Made by a program: the position numbers and the translations under genes. From positions 62,001 through 126,000 of the forward strand of contig NZ_JAAVUW010000009.1 of NCBI RefSeq assembly GCF_018449605.1: 64,000 bases of DNA, given 5' to 3'. The notes under the pieces are model-generated. The model was not told the origin of the DNA. It did no database searches and was given only the letters and a program-made list of their open reading frames with translations. This stretch comes from Luteibacter sp. dw_328. Lineage in GTDB: Bacteria > Pseudomonadota > Gammaproteobacteria > Xanthomonadales > Rhodanobacteraceae. Position 1 is the stretch's first letter. Each line of letters starts with the position of its first letter. Shown here piece after piece: positions 16,520 through 24,129 of the stretch.

Positions 16520-16860
16520 AAGCCCTCCTGTCCGCCGCCTTCCTGCTTGTCGCCACCGGCGCCGCGTCGGATTCGCTCATGGTTCCGCAGGTGACATTCA
16601 GTCCGCCCGTGGTCGCCACCTACCACTGCGCCACTGGCAAGCCGTTCACCGTGACCTATTGGAACGGCGATAACGGACAGAGCTTCGCCCTGATGCCGAT
16701 CGCCGGCAAACCGAGGTTACTGGTCGACACGATGGCCGCCGATGGCGTGCGTTATGCCGCCGGGTCGATCGTGTGGTGGACCAAGGGCCGCGAAGGGAAT
16801 CTCTACGATGCCCGCGTGGATCCGGACAAGCCCACGGTCGCAGGCTGCAGCTCGCGCTAA
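16516..16860 (+). CDS. MliC/PliC-type lysozyme inhibitor domain protein
   Basis: 114 aa. Cleavable signal peptide (MKALLSAAFLLVATGAASDS) without a lipobox cysteine, so it is probably periplasmic and soluble. The domain shows YHCATGKPFTVTYWN, then FALMPI and WWTKGREGNLYD, matching MliC-family inhibitors of C-type lysozyme. It would protect peptidoglycan against host or competitor lysozyme. It starts inside the last codons of the upstream membrane gene. A longer in-frame extension back to 16207 is a shadow. Confidence 0.82.
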   Translation: MKALLSAAFLLVATGAASDSLMVPQVTFSPPVVATYHCATGKPFTVTYWNGDNGQSFALMPIAGKPRLLVDTMAADGVRYAAGSIVWWTKGREGNLYDARVDPDKPTVAGCSSR

Positions 16861-16869
16861 GCCAAGCCC

Positions 16870-16953
16870 GTAGAAGCCCAAGCCCGTAGAAGCCCAAGCC
16901 CCGTAGAAGCCCAAGCCCCGTAGAAGCCCAAGCCCCGCAGGAGCCCAACCCCC
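16870..16953. repeat. Short tandem repeat of 16-17 bp units
   Basis: Four near-perfect copies of GTAGAAGCCCAAGCCC(C) at 16870, 16886, 16903 and 16920, plus one degenerate copy at 16937 (GCAGGAGCCCAACCCCC). The unit begins like the head of the local REP family (GTAGGAGCC), and an intact REP-type hairpin follows directly. It lies just after the stop of the lysozyme-inhibitor gene and probably arose by slippage of a REP end. Confidence 0.85.
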
Positions 16954-16954
16954 T

Positions 16955-16977
16955 GTGGGAGCCGCTTCAGCGGCGAA
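16955..16977. repeat. REP-like palindromic element
   Basis: GTGGGAGCCGCTTCAGCGGC followed by GAA, with a perfect GCCGCT-TC-AGCGGC hairpin at 16961-16974. This is the general form of extragenic palindromes in pseudomonads and xanthomonads. It lies 60 nt before the LysR gene and ends the short tandem repeat tract. Confidence 0.75.
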
Positions 16978-17036
16978 GCTTTACTCTTGCGCAAAAAGCC
17001 ACGTATAAGCGAACCAGCCTTTCGCGAAAATCAACG

Positions 17037-17939
17037 ATGAACATCACCCTCGACGAGATCCAGAACTTCATCGCGGTCGTCGATACCGGCTCCATCACCA
17101 AGGCGGCGCAGCAACTGGACCAGACCGTATCGGCGGCAAGCCGAACGCTCGGCCGGCTGGAAGAGAAGCTTCAAACCACCCTGCTCCGTCGCACCACGCG
17201 GCGCATCGAACTGACCGACGAAGGTGAGGCCTTTCTCGAACGCGCGCGCGATATCGTCGCTGCGGTCGAGAACGCCGAAGAGCAGATGGCGACGCGTCGC
17301 AGCCGTCCGGCCGGCCGACTGCGCATCGACGCCGCGTCACCCTTCATGCTGCACGTCGTGGTGCCCCTGATCGCCGGCTATCGCGAACGCTTTCCCGATG
17401 TCGACCTCGAACTGCACAGCAACGAGGGCTATATCGACCTGCTCGAACGCCGTACCGACGTGGCGCTACGCATCGGCCGGCTCAAGGATTCCACGCTGCA
17501 CGCGCGCCCTATCGGCAGCAGCCGTATTCGCTGCCTGGCCAGCCCCGCGTACCTCGAAGCACGCGGCACGCCACGCAAGGTGTCCGAACTGGCGAAGCAT
17601 TCGCTGCTCGGCTTCACCGAACCCGACACCTTGAATGACTGGCCGCTGCTGGACGAGAAAAAGCAGCCGGTACACATCAGGCCGACTATCAGCTCGTCCA
17701 GCGGGGAAACGCTGCGCCAGCTCGCGCTCGAAGGCAACGGCATCGTTTGCCTTTCCGACTTCATGACGCGCGAGGATCGCGACTCAGGGCGTTTGGTGCA
17801 GGTGCTGCCCAAGCACACCATCGAGTATCGCCAGCCGATCAACGCGGTGTATTACCGCAACACGGCGATCTCGGCGCGCATCGCCTCACTGGTGACGTAT
17901 CTCGTCGAGGCGATCGGCGAGAACGGCTTCGATCACTGA
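17037..17939 (+). CDS. LysR-family transcriptional regulator
   Basis: 300 aa. The N-terminal winged helix-turn-helix is clear (LDEIQNFIAVVDTGSITKAAQQLDQTVSAASRTLGRLEEKL), followed by the linker helix and a substrate-binding domain of periplasmic-binding type. Effector and targets are unknown. There is no divergent partner, since a repeat tract lies upstream. Its 3' end overlaps the convergent AraC gene by 7 nt. Confidence 0.9.
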   Translation: MNITLDEIQNFIAVVDTGSITKAAQQLDQTVSAASRTLGRLEEKLQTTLLRRTTRRIELTDEGEAFLERARDIVAAVENAEEQMATRRSRPAGRLRIDAASPFMLHVVVPLIAGYRERFPDVDLELHSNEGYIDLLERRTDVALRIGRLKDSTLHARPIGSSRIRCLASPAYLEARGTPRKVSELAKHSLLGFTEPDTLNDWPLLDEKKQPVHIRPTISSSSGETLRQLALEGNGIVCLSDFMTREDRDSGRLVQVLPKHTIEYRQPINAVYYRNTAISARIASLVTYLVEAIGENGFDH

Positions 17940-18841
17940 CGCCTTCGTGCCGTGGGCGAGCGGCCCATGACGCGCTTGAACGCGTGGCTGAAGGCGCTTT
18001 CCGAGGCATAGCCCAGCGACTCGGCCAGTTTCGCCAACGGCACGCGACCTTCGGCCAACGTCCGCTGCGCAAGTCGCATGCGCCATTCCGTGAGGTAACG
18101 CATTGGCGCGATGCCTGCGACCTTATTGAAGTACGCGGCGAAGGCGGCGCGCGACATGGACGCTGCCGCCGCGAGTTCGTTGAGTGTCCAGGCGCGCGAC
18201 GGATCGGCATGCATCAGCCGCAACACCGGTGCCAGGCGCGGATCGTTCAACGCACGAAGCCATCCCGGTGGCATGCCCTCGGTTGTCGCCATATAGACGC
18301 GCAGGATGTGCACGAACATCAGCTGGATCAGCTGCGCGGACGCGGCGCTTCGTCCGGGTCGATCGCCTTCGCGCTCGTGCAGAAGTTGCCCGAGAAGCCA
18401 GCGGATCGGCTCGGCCTCCGCCGAGTCGCCGCGCAGGTGTACGAAGGGACGGAGCACATCGCGCAGCAGGCGTTCGCTCTCTTCGCCCAGTTCGACCATA
18501 CCCCCGATCATAAAGAAGTCGTCACCCAGCCCTACCTGTGTCACCGCATCGCTGCTGTCGCCGCGAATGTCGGCGAGCCAGACGGGCGGGACGTCCCGGG
18601 CGCTGCACAACCTTGCACGCAGCGGCGCGATGCGTAAAAGCACGTCGCCCTGCACGAGCTGCAGCGGTGCCGTGTCGTCCTCACTCACATGCCAGCAGCT
18701 GCCGCGAACCACGCCCCAGAACTTGATCCGGTCCGAACCGGGGAAGGCCACGGCCCAGTCGCCGCCACCGACGAGGCCACCCGCGACCACCGCACGGGCG
18801 TCGAGCAGCTGGAGCAGGTCGGAGAGAGGATCGACGGTCAT
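17933..18841 (-). CDS. AraC-family regulator with N-terminal cupin-type domain
   Basis: 302 aa from the ATG at 18841 (MTVDPLSDLL), the usual start for this subgroup. ATGs at 18859 and 18880 are in frame and cannot be excluded, as none has a strong ribosome site. Residues about 1-180 form the cupin-like ligand domain, and the C-terminal 100 residues hold two helix-turn-helix motifs (WTLNELAAAASMSRAAFAAYF; KLAESLGYASESAFSHAFKRVMGRSP). It is divergent from the SDR gene at 18937, which it probably controls. Confidence 0.88.
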   Translation of the reverse strand: MTVDPLSDLLQLLDARAVVAGGLVGGGDWAVAFPGSDRIKFWGVVRGSCWHVSEDDTAPLQLVQGDVLLRIAPLRARLCSARDVPPVWLADIRGDSSDAVTQVGLGDDFFMIGGMVELGEESERLLRDVLRPFVHLRGDSAEAEPIRWLLGQLLHEREGDRPGRSAASAQLIQLMFVHILRVYMATTEGMPPGWLRALNDPRLAPVLRLMHADPSRAWTLNELAAAASMSRAAFAAYFNKVAGIAPMRYLTEWRMRLAQRTLAEGRVPLAKLAESLGYASESAFSHAFKRVMGRSPTARRRQ

Positions 18842-18860
18842 GCGTGGATTTTCACGCATG
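18839..18860. promoter_or_regulatory. Palindrome over the AraC start codon
   Basis: CATGCGTG and CACGCATG flank GATTTT, a perfect 8-bp inverted repeat with a 6-nt centre. The AUG chosen for the AraC gene is in the 3' arm of the mRNA hairpin. It could be an autoregulatory operator for the divergent AraC/SDR promoter or an RNA structure limiting initiation. Confidence 0.4.
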
Positions 18861-18936
18861 AATGGTGGACCCACAAGCATTCATCGTCTCGCCTCTCGCG
18901 ACTACGCTGGGTGCATCCCCCACCGAGACCCTGACC

Positions 18937-19767
18937 ATGACCCGACGTAACTGGCTTATCACCGGCGCCAACAGCGGCTTCGGCCGCCTCATGACCGAAC
19001 AGCTGCTGGCACGAGGCGACACGGTGGCCTGCACCGTGCGCGACGTGACCAGCATGAATGACCTGAAGGCGCAGCACGGCGATGCGCTGCGGGTACACCG
19101 CCTGGACCTGACCGACTTCGCCGCGATTCGGCCCACGGTGGATGCAGCCTTCGCCGCACTGGGGCGAATCGATGTTGTCGTCAGCAACGCGGGATACGGC
19201 CTGCTGGGCGCTGCCGAGGAAGCAACCGACGACCAGGTGCTGCACCAGCTGCAGACGAACCTGACCGGTTCAATCCAGCTCATTCGCAGCGCACTCCCGC
19301 ACCTGCGCAAGCAACAGGGCGGTCGCATTCTCCAGCTCTCCACCGTCGGTGGCCAGGCCACCTTCCCCGGCGGCTCGATGTATCACGCGGGCAAGTGGGG
19401 CATCGAAGGCTTCGTGGATGCCGTGGCGCAGGAAGTGGCTGTCTTCAACATCGGTTGCACGCTGGTCGAGCCCGGCGGCGCACGAACCAACTTCCGCTAC
19501 GGAAGCTCGCGCGTCGGACCGAAGATCGCCGCTTATGACGCATCGCCGTCGCGACACGTCAATCGCATGCTCGAGGAAGGCACGGCCGTGGCCATCGGCG
19601 ATCCTGCAAAGATGGTCGAATGCATGATTGCCTCCGTCGATCAGAACCCCGCACCGAAGCGCCTTGCCCTGGGTTCGGACGCTTACACGGTGATGCATAA
19701 GCAGCTCACCGAGCGCCTTGCCGCACTCGAAGCGCAGCGCGACCTCGCCTACTCGACGGACGGCTGA
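18937..19767 (+). CDS. SDR-family NAD(P)-dependent oxidoreductase
   Basis: 276 aa from the ATG at 18937; an upstream in-frame extension lacks conservation. Classical SDR: TGANSGFG cofactor motif (TGxxxGxG), NAGYG, catalytic Ser in LQLSTVGG, and YHAGK as the YxxxK pair. Substrate unknown. It is divergent from an AraC regulator with a 95-bp shared intergenic region and ends 1 nt from the convergent L,D-transpeptidase gene. Confidence 0.9.
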   Translation: MTRRNWLITGANSGFGRLMTEQLLARGDTVACTVRDVTSMNDLKAQHGDALRVHRLDLTDFAAIRPTVDAAFAALGRIDVVVSNAGYGLLGAAEEATDDQVLHQLQTNLTGSIQLIRSALPHLRKQQGGRILQLSTVGGQATFPGGSMYHAGKWGIEGFVDAVAQEVAVFNIGCTLVEPGGARTNFRYGSSRVGPKIAAYDASPSRHVNRMLEEGTAVAIGDPAKMVECMIASVDQNPAPKRLALGSDAYTVMHKQLTERLAALEAQRDLAYSTDG

Positions 19768-19768
19768 C

Positions 19769-20806
19769 TCAAACGCCCGGCGGGTTCGAATCGATCACCT
19801 GCACCTTGCCACCCGTAGTTTCCGGCTGCACGCTTTCGTCCGTGGCCAGCAGCACGGAGCCCGGCGCCAGCAGAGGCACGATCTTCTCCATGAACTCGCG
19901 TGGCACGGAGACGCGGTCGACCAGCGCTTCATCGACCACCTTGCCCGCTTCGTCGCCGTGGCCAGGAATGCCAATGGTGATCCAGTTCGGCATATGCAGC
20001 CCGGCGCGCTCCGGCGCGTCGGGCATATAGCCGGAAGCGACGATGAAGGCGTGCGTGCCGATCAGCGGATCCTTCACTTCGACACGGCTACGGCCGATCT
20101 CGATACCGTTGCGGAAGACGATGACGCGGCTGTCGGCCACGCTGAGTACCATCGAGATGGGACCGATGGGCGAAGCGTCCGGATTCCAACGGTACGGCAC
20201 ACCATCGGCCAGCGGTTCCAGTGGCAGGTCGCTGCCGTTGCGTGGGTCGATAGGGATCACCGCGCTGGGGTGAACCACGGTGACCGGCGCTGTACCCGCC
20301 TCAGCGACGACCACCGTCATGCCCATGTTGGTCGCATCGAACAGCAGCCGCGCAAACTCGGTGGGCATGTGCACGCAGCCGTGCGATTCCGGGTAGCCAG
20401 GGAGGCCGCCCGCATGCAGCGCCACGCCGTCCCAGGTCAGGCGCTCCTGGTAGGGCATCGGTGCGTCGTCGTATTTCTTGGAGTGGTGGTCCTTGTCCTT
20501 CTGCAGGATGGTGAACACACCGGTGGGCGTTTCGTGACCCTTCTTGCCCGTGCTGACCGTGCTCACCCCGATGAGGATGCCGTTGCGGTACGCGTAGGCA
20601 CGCTGCTCGGTGATGCTCACGATCACCGCCATCGGGCCGGGCGAGGCACCCCGCCCACCCCATATCCACTGCCCCGGCTTGAGGTCGCCCGGACGGGTAT
20701 CGGCGGGGCTGGACTGCCTGGCGCCCCAGACCGGAATGGGATTGGCGGCGAACGACGCCGTGGTGAGCGACACGAGCAGTACGACGGCGGCGGCAACGCG
20801 TTTCAT
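19769..20806 (-). CDS. L,D-transpeptidase (YkuD family), exported
   Basis: 345 aa with a cleavable signal peptide (VAAAVVLLVSLTTASFAA). The YkuD catalytic motif appears as HAGGLPGYPESHGCVHMP, with Cys as nucleophile and the conserved His and Ser. A second YkuD-like stretch in the C-terminal half (VLSVADSRVIVFRNGIEIGRSRV, with TAHAFI-like THAFIV) lacks the SHGCVH motif, so the protein looks like a duplicated YkuD with one active copy. It would form 3-3 peptidoglycan crosslinks or attach proteins to the wall. Confidence 0.88.
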   Translation of the reverse strand: MKRVAAAVVLLVSLTTASFAANPIPVWGARQSSPADTRPGDLKPGQWIWGGRGASPGPMAVIVSITEQRAYAYRNGILIGVSTVSTGKKGHETPTGVFTILQKDKDHHSKKYDDAPMPYQERLTWDGVALHAGGLPGYPESHGCVHMPTEFARLLFDATNMGMTVVVAEAGTAPVTVVHPSAVIPIDPRNGSDLPLEPLADGVPYRWNPDASPIGPISMVLSVADSRVIVFRNGIEIGRSRVEVKDPLIGTHAFIVASGYMPDAPERAGLHMPNWITIGIPGHGDEAGKVVDEALVDRVSVPREFMEKIVPLLAPGSVLLATDESVQPETTGGKVQVIDSNPPGV

Positions 20807-20884
20807 CCGGATCTCCGAGGTTCCCCTTCGCGCAGAGCGTAAACCGAGTGTGGCCGAACGCGCGAGTATGGTTTTTTGCGCATC

Positions 20885-22099
20885 CTACGGAGCGGGAAGC
20901 TCCTGCGCTTGCATGTCCTCGCCTCCCGGCGTTCGCCGATGGCCAGCCTCGCCGGTGAGGATGCTCAGCATCGGCCCGCGCGCGCCGGGCATCTTGCCCA
21001 ACGGGCCGAACAGCACGTCGCGACACCAACCCAGCGCCGTGCGATCCGACTGGAACAGCGGCGTCAGCCAGCGGCTCATGCGCTGGTAGATGCGCACGTG
21101 GCCATGGCGATGGCGCCGGTAGATATCGAGGGCACGATCGAGGTCGTCGTGCTCGCCCAGCGCGTCGGCCAGCGCAGCCGCGTCCAGCAGGGCCATGTTC
21201 ACGCCCTGCCCCAACTGGGGGCTCATGGCGTGCGCGGCGTCTCCGATGACGACGAGACGATCGTGATGCGGCCGGCGCAGCACCACGTCGCGATAGCGCG
21301 CACGGTTGAGCTGCTCGGAATGCTCCAGATGCGCCAGATGCGGTGCGAGCTCGGGCCAGATGCCGGCGACGGTGGACTTCATCGCCGCGACAGCGAGGTC
21401 GTCGAAGCTATCGACCTGCTCACCCGGCAGGCTGAAATAGAACGTCACCCACCGACCGTCATGGCCTGGACGCGTGCCGACCGGCAGCATGCCGATCATG
21501 GCGCGGGTGCCCGCATAACGTTGCAGCAGGTGGGTGGGCGTGGCCCAGTCGTCGATGCGCAGCAGGCACCACACGGCGCCCCACGGATAGAGCGATTCGC
21601 GGCTGACCTGGCTCTCGCAACGAGCGCGCAGCACCGAGTGCGCCCCGTCGGCTGCAATGGTCAGGTCGAAGGGGCCATGCGGCGTGCCATCGTTGTCGAC
21701 GACACAGCGCGTCGCTGCGTCGTAGCCGGCGATGAAAACGCCCGTGCGCACCTGCGCTGCCTCGTGGTGCGCCTCGCGCAGCAGCTCGAAGAGCGCGCCT
21801 CGCGTCATGCCCAGGCCGAAGCAGCCGGCGCGGCGGTCACGGTAACGCATGGCCATGACCGGACGGCCCCGTGGCGTGGCGCCGTGCAACTCGTCGATGC
21901 GTTGGCCCAGCGCCATGGCGCGGCCGGCCAGACCCAGGCGGTCCAGCACGGCGATGCCGGTGGGTTGCAGCAGGAAACCCGCGCCAACCGGTCCCAGCGC
22001 TGGGCTTTTCTCGAAAACGGTAACGTCGTGTCCCTGCGCGGACAGCAGGATGGCACTTGCCTGCCCTGCGGTTCCGTAGCCTACGATGGCAACTTTCAT
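20885..22099 (-). CDS. FAD-dependent monooxygenase (PHBH/UbiH fold)
   Basis: 404 aa from the ATG at 22099, which has a near-ideal ribosome site (AAGGAGGA). A 200-residue in-frame extension upstream is antisense to the GST gene and is rejected. FAD-binding GxGxxG-type motif VAIVGYGTAGQASAILLS at the N-terminus, the DG motif in IAADGAHSVLR, and the GD motif in VIGDAAHAMSPQLGQGVNMA. It should hydroxylate an aromatic or similar substrate using NAD(P)H. It is divergent from the truncated GST gene. Confidence 0.9.
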   Translation of the reverse strand: MKVAIVGYGTAGQASAILLSAQGHDVTVFEKSPALGPVGAGFLLQPTGIAVLDRLGLAGRAMALGQRIDELHGATPRGRPVMAMRYRDRRAGCFGLGMTRGALFELLREAHHEAAQVRTGVFIAGYDAATRCVVDNDGTPHGPFDLTIAADGAHSVLRARCESQVSRESLYPWGAVWCLLRIDDWATPTHLLQRYAGTRAMIGMLPVGTRPGHDGRWVTFYFSLPGEQVDSFDDLAVAAMKSTVAGIWPELAPHLAHLEHSEQLNRARYRDVVLRRPHHDRLVVIGDAAHAMSPQLGQGVNMALLDAAALADALGEHDDLDRALDIYRRHRHGHVRIYQRMSRWLTPLFQSDRTALGWCRDVLFGPLGKMPGARGPMLSILTGEAGHRRTPGGEDMQAQELPAP

Positions 22100-22231
22100 C
22101 CGTGGTCCTCCTTGATACCGGAGGATAGCAAGACCGATCCAGCGGCGATGCCCGCCGCGTGTCGAAATGCCCGCTTCCCGTTCGACGTGAAGAAGAACCC
22201 TGCCTTCACGTCCCCGACCGAGGTGCATGCG

Positions 22232-22750
22232 ATGCCCCTGAAGCTCTACGCCCACGCCTTTTCGTCGTACTGCCAGAAAGCCCTCGTGTCCCTCTACGAG
22301 AACGGCACGCCGTTCGAGTGGAAGATGCTTTCGCCGGAGCAGCCCGAGGTTTACGCGGAGTTCGCCGATCTTTGGCCGCTGCGCCGCTTTCCGATCCTGG
22401 TCGACGGCAAGCGCACGGTCACCGAGGCGAGCACCATCGTCGAGTACCTCGACCTCTATCACCCGGGTCCTGCGCCGATGCTGCCGGAGGACCGCAAGGC
22501 CGCACTGGAGGTGCGCGCCATGGACCGGTTCTTCGACAACTACATTTCGACGCCGCAGCAGCGCATCGTGTTCGACGTGCTGCGCCCCGGCGGCCAGCGC
22601 GACCCCTGCGGCGTCACCGATTGCCGGCAGATGCTGGACACGGCCTATGCATGGCTGGACAAGGTCATGGCCGACCGGGAGTGGGTGGGCGGCGGGCACT
22701 GTTTCCCCTTGGCGTACCTGACCGCGACTGATTCCGGAGAATGCTCATGA
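22232..22750 (+). CDS. Glutathione S-transferase family protein, truncated C-terminus
   Basis: 172 aa, against roughly 200-230 for usual relatives. The ATG at 22232 is preceded by GAGGTG. The N-terminal thioredoxin-like GST domain is intact (LYAHAFSSYCQKALVSLYENG; RRFPILVDG; EASTIVEYLD), with an S-x-x-C-x-K site like omega or beta classes. The C-terminal helical domain starts normally but stops in the region corresponding to WVxGxxFxLADxA (here WVGGGHCFPLAYLTATDSG), so the final helices are missing. Its stop overlaps the start of the next gene (ATGA), so a deletion may have joined the two. It may be non-functional or a minimal variant. Confidence 0.75.
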   Translation: MPLKLYAHAFSSYCQKALVSLYENGTPFEWKMLSPEQPEVYAEFADLWPLRRFPILVDGKRTVTEASTIVEYLDLYHPGPAPMLPEDRKAALEVRAMDRFFDNYISTPQQRIVFDVLRPGGQRDPCGVTDCRQMLDTAYAWLDKVMADREWVGGGHCFPLAYLTATDSGECS

Positions 22751-23454
22751 GCACCCAACCGCTCACGCCCGCCAGCGAACTGGCGAGCCGCAACACCGTC
22801 CGCATGCCGAACGAAAGCGACGAGTACCGCAGTGCGCGTAACGCACTGCTTGCCGAAGAGATCGAATTGCGTCGGCACATCGAGCGTGTCGCAGCCATGC
22901 GCCGCGCACTGCCGCCAGGTGGTGAGGTGCGTGGCGATTACCGGTTTGAAGGCATCAACGGTCCGGTCGACCTCGCCGGACTGTTCGGCGACAAGCAGAC
23001 CCTGGTCGTTTACAGCTACATGTTCGGCCCGGAACGCGAGCGCCCCTGCCCCATGTGCACTTCGTTGCTGAGCGCGTGGGACGGCGAAGCCCGCGACATG
23101 GAGCAGAACGTGGCGCTGGCAGTGGTGGCGCGTTCGCCGCTATCGAAGCTACTGGCCTTCAAGAAGGAACGTGGTTGGCAGCATCTGAAGCTGTACACGG
23201 ACCTCAACGGCAGCTTCAGTCGCAACTATCACGCCATCGGCAAGGATGGCGGCGATATACCGGCGTTCAACGTATTCACCCGCCGCGACGGCACGATCCG
23301 CTTGTTCTGGGCCGGGGAAATGGGCGGTGACTCGGCGGATCCCGGCGAAGACCCGCGCGGCGCACCGGACCTCATGCCCCTGTGGACGGTGCTGGATTCG
23401 ACGCCGGAGGGGCGGCGACCCACGTGGTATCCGAGCCTTGACTACACCGGCTGA
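22747..23454 (+). CDS. DUF899 thioredoxin-like protein
   Basis: 235 aa from the ATG at 22747, 6 nt after GGAGA; an ATG at 22741 has no spacing from it. The sequence fits DUF899 (VVYSYMFGPERERPCPMCTSLLSAWDGE; LYTDLNGSFSRNYHAI; FNVFTRRDGTIRLFWAGEM). These proteins have a thioredoxin-like fold and a CPMC-type motif, here CPMC at 104-107. The biochemical role is unknown, possibly redox. Translation is coupled to the truncated GST gene. Confidence 0.88.
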   Translation: MSTQPLTPASELASRNTVRMPNESDEYRSARNALLAEEIELRRHIERVAAMRRALPPGGEVRGDYRFEGINGPVDLAGLFGDKQTLVVYSYMFGPERERPCPMCTSLLSAWDGEARDMEQNVALAVVARSPLSKLLAFKKERGWQHLKLYTDLNGSFSRNYHAIGKDGGDIPAFNVFTRRDGTIRLFWAGEMGGDSADPGEDPRGAPDLMPLWTVLDSTPEGRRPTWYPSLDYTG

Positions 23455-23508
23455 AAAAACAGGAAGTCCATTCTGGACAATCCGTATAAAGGCCCCGATG
23501 ATCGGCGC

Positions 23509-24126
23509 ATGGTCGATTACCTTGCCCCCTACGTCCCCGTCGCCGACGCGATAGCCACCGTGTTCAAGCCGCATGCCGAGGTGGTGATCCACGACCTCGG
23601 CAGCGGGACGATCCGTCATATCGCCAATCGGATGTCGCCGCGGAAGGTTGGCGACGATTCGCTGGCCGAGTTGGAAGACCTTGGCGCGCTGGACGAGGCG
23701 GTGATCGGCCCTTACCCCAAGAGGAACGCGGACGGCCGGTCGTTGAAATCGATCACGGCCGTGTTGCGCGATGGCCGTCGCAAACCCATCGGCCTGCTCT
23801 GCATCAATGTGGACGTGAGCATGTTCGAGGCGATGCAGGCCATGTCAAAGGACTTCCTGCGCTTTGCCGAGTCAGCGCCGCGTCCCGCAGCACTGTTCCG
23901 CAATGACTGGCGCGAGGAGGTCAATGACATCGTCGGCCAGTTCCTCAGTGACCGGGGTACGACGCTAACCGGCATGGGTATCGTCGACCGCGAGGCCCTC
24001 GTTACGCTGCTCGAGGAACGGGGCCTGTTCGATGTTCGCCACGCAGCAACGTACATCACACAGTTGCTCGGCCTTTCGCGCGCGACCTTGTACAAGACAC
24101 TCAAGGCCGTGCGCGAGGCGATATAG
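23509..24126 (+). CDS. YheO/DauR-type transcriptional regulator
   Basis: 205 aa. The N-terminal YheO-like PAS domain is visible (LAPYVPVADAIATVFKPHAEVVIHDL and IGLLCINVDVSMF), and a C-terminal helix-turn-helix of the DauR type (DVRHAATYITQLLGLSRATLYKTLK). Relatives control amino-acid catabolism. Its target is not apparent. It begins 54 nt after the DUF899 gene and ends 3 nt from the convergent chemoreceptor gene. Confidence 0.85.
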   Translation: MVDYLAPYVPVADAIATVFKPHAEVVIHDLGSGTIRHIANRMSPRKVGDDSLAELEDLGALDEAVIGPYPKRNADGRSLKSITAVLRDGRRKPIGLLCINVDVSMFEAMQAMSKDFLRFAESAPRPAALFRNDWREEVNDIVGQFLSDRGTTLTGMGIVDREALVTLLEERGLFDVRHAATYITQLLGLSRATLYKTLKAVREAI

Positions 24127-24129
24127 CCC

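Noticed and set aside
20876-22750. 624-aa frame across the monooxygenase and GST genes
   Set aside because: The first 450 residues are antisense to the FAD monooxygenase; only the GST part is real.
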